NCBI GenBank assembly: GCA_963749365.1
Contig: CAVVME010000003.1
Span: 62,001-126,000, forward strand
Length of the DNA: 64,000 nucleotides
Source of the DNA: WHSW01 sp963749365
Lineage (GTDB): Bacteria; Actinomycetota; Thermoleophilia; Solirubrobacterales; 70-9
Direction of reading: 5' to 3'
The position numbers were made by a program, and so were the translations under genes. How positions within the stretch are numbered: position 1 is the first letter of the stretch; each line of letters starts with the position of its first letter. Of the stretch, positions 63,812 to 64,000 are shown piece by piece. The notes beneath the pieces were generated by a model. It saw nothing but the letters and a program-made list of their open reading frames with translations, made no database searches and was not told the DNA's origin.

Positions 63812-64000
63812 TGAGGAGCTTCCCGCGTACATCGTTCGTCTCCGCGCTCGCCGGTGGCCTCGTGGTCGGCCTGCTCGGGTGGGTGGCAATCGCCGCCGGA
63901 TGGGTTGAGGCCGGTGATGACGGCGCCGCCCCGGCCGCCGTCGCGACGCCACTCACCGAGCCGGCCGTCGACGAGGGCGGTGAATCGGGGTTGACCGTGA
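63811..64000 (+). CDS. Membrane-anchored protein, probable HtrA-type serine protease, partial
   Basis: Only the first 63 codons are in the window. A membrane anchor (SALAGGLVVGLLGWVAIAAGW, about 9-29) is followed by an acidic Pro/Ala linker, then ESGLTV at the edge. Actinobacterial trypsin-like (DegP/HtrA) proteases start this way, but no catalytic residue is included, so the name is a guess from pattern. Confidence 0.5.
   Translation, partial: MRSFPRTSFVSALAGGLVVGLLGWVAIAAGWVEAGDDGAAPAAVATPLTEPAVDEGGESGLTV

Overview
This is a gene-dense, very high-GC bacterial chromosome segment. It holds about 73 protein-coding genes and one tRNA, with almost no intergenic space (no gene-free gap exceeds about 250 bases). 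Gene content and order (tig-clpP-clpX-valS-folC, mreC-mreD-mrdA-rodA-rng-rplU-rpmA, obg-proB-proA-nadD-rsfS, comEA-comEC-holA, hrcA-dnaJ-prmA, yqeY-phoH-ybeY-era, hisIE-trpEGDC), codons ending almost always in G/C, and frequent GTG/TTG starts point to a deep-branching actinobacterium. Thermoleophilia/Solirubrobacterales is my best guess; this is inference, because no rRNA is present.

Layout: 1-3.6 kb is accessory (truncated FAD oxidoreductase, two tandem secreted paralogues, an ECF sigma factor coupled to an Ogt-type alkyltransferase). 3.7-9.7 kb holds LemA, an HD hydrolase, CorA, a CtaG-like protein, a membrane-fused spermidine synthase homologue and an aldo/keto reductase with a coupled 44-residue microprotein. 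9.7-19.7 kb is protein quality control (trigger factor, ClpP, ClpX), ValS, FolC, Ndk and Maf. 19.9-27.3 kb is the elongasome (MreC, MreD, PBP2, RodA) followed by RNase G and ribosomal proteins L21 and L27. 27.3-30.5 kb is an accessory block between rpmA and obg (DUF559-type protein flanked by 38-bp repeats, ECF sigma/anti-sigma pair, secreted EEP-fold enzyme). 30.5-39.6 kb holds obg, proline and NAD synthesis, RsfS, a DivIVA-like coiled coil, tRNA-Ala, a metallo-hydrolase and LeuS. 39.6-47.1 kb holds the competence genes comEA/comEC, HolA, S20 and MurJ. 47.1-55.4 kb holds an RTX-like protein, an M23 peptidase with a structured leader, LepA, a hot-dog dehydratase pair, HrcA-DnaJ-PrmA and a serine-periodic membrane protein. 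55.4-64 kb holds MurI, YqeY-PhoH-YbeY-Era, HisIE and TrpEGDC, ending in the start of a probable HtrA-type protease.

Three genome-style signals stand out. First, about thirty genes carry a TANNNT hexamer 6-13 bases before the start codon, which indicates widespread leaderless or near-leaderless transcription. Second, six genes (folC, maf, rng, nadD, a divIVA-like gene and comEC) have no ATG/GTG/TTG where the conserved protein must begin; ATC, ATA or CTG sits there instead, and for rng a CTG follows a nine-base perfect Shine-Dalgarno.

Third, there are probable novelties: a 110-residue protein with serine (one cysteine) at every third residue for 22 consecutive triplets, a 169-bp element with 32-bp inverted arms between comEA and comEC, and the repeat-flanked DUF559 gene. 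I saw no CRISPR array, transposase, prophage or classic defence operon.
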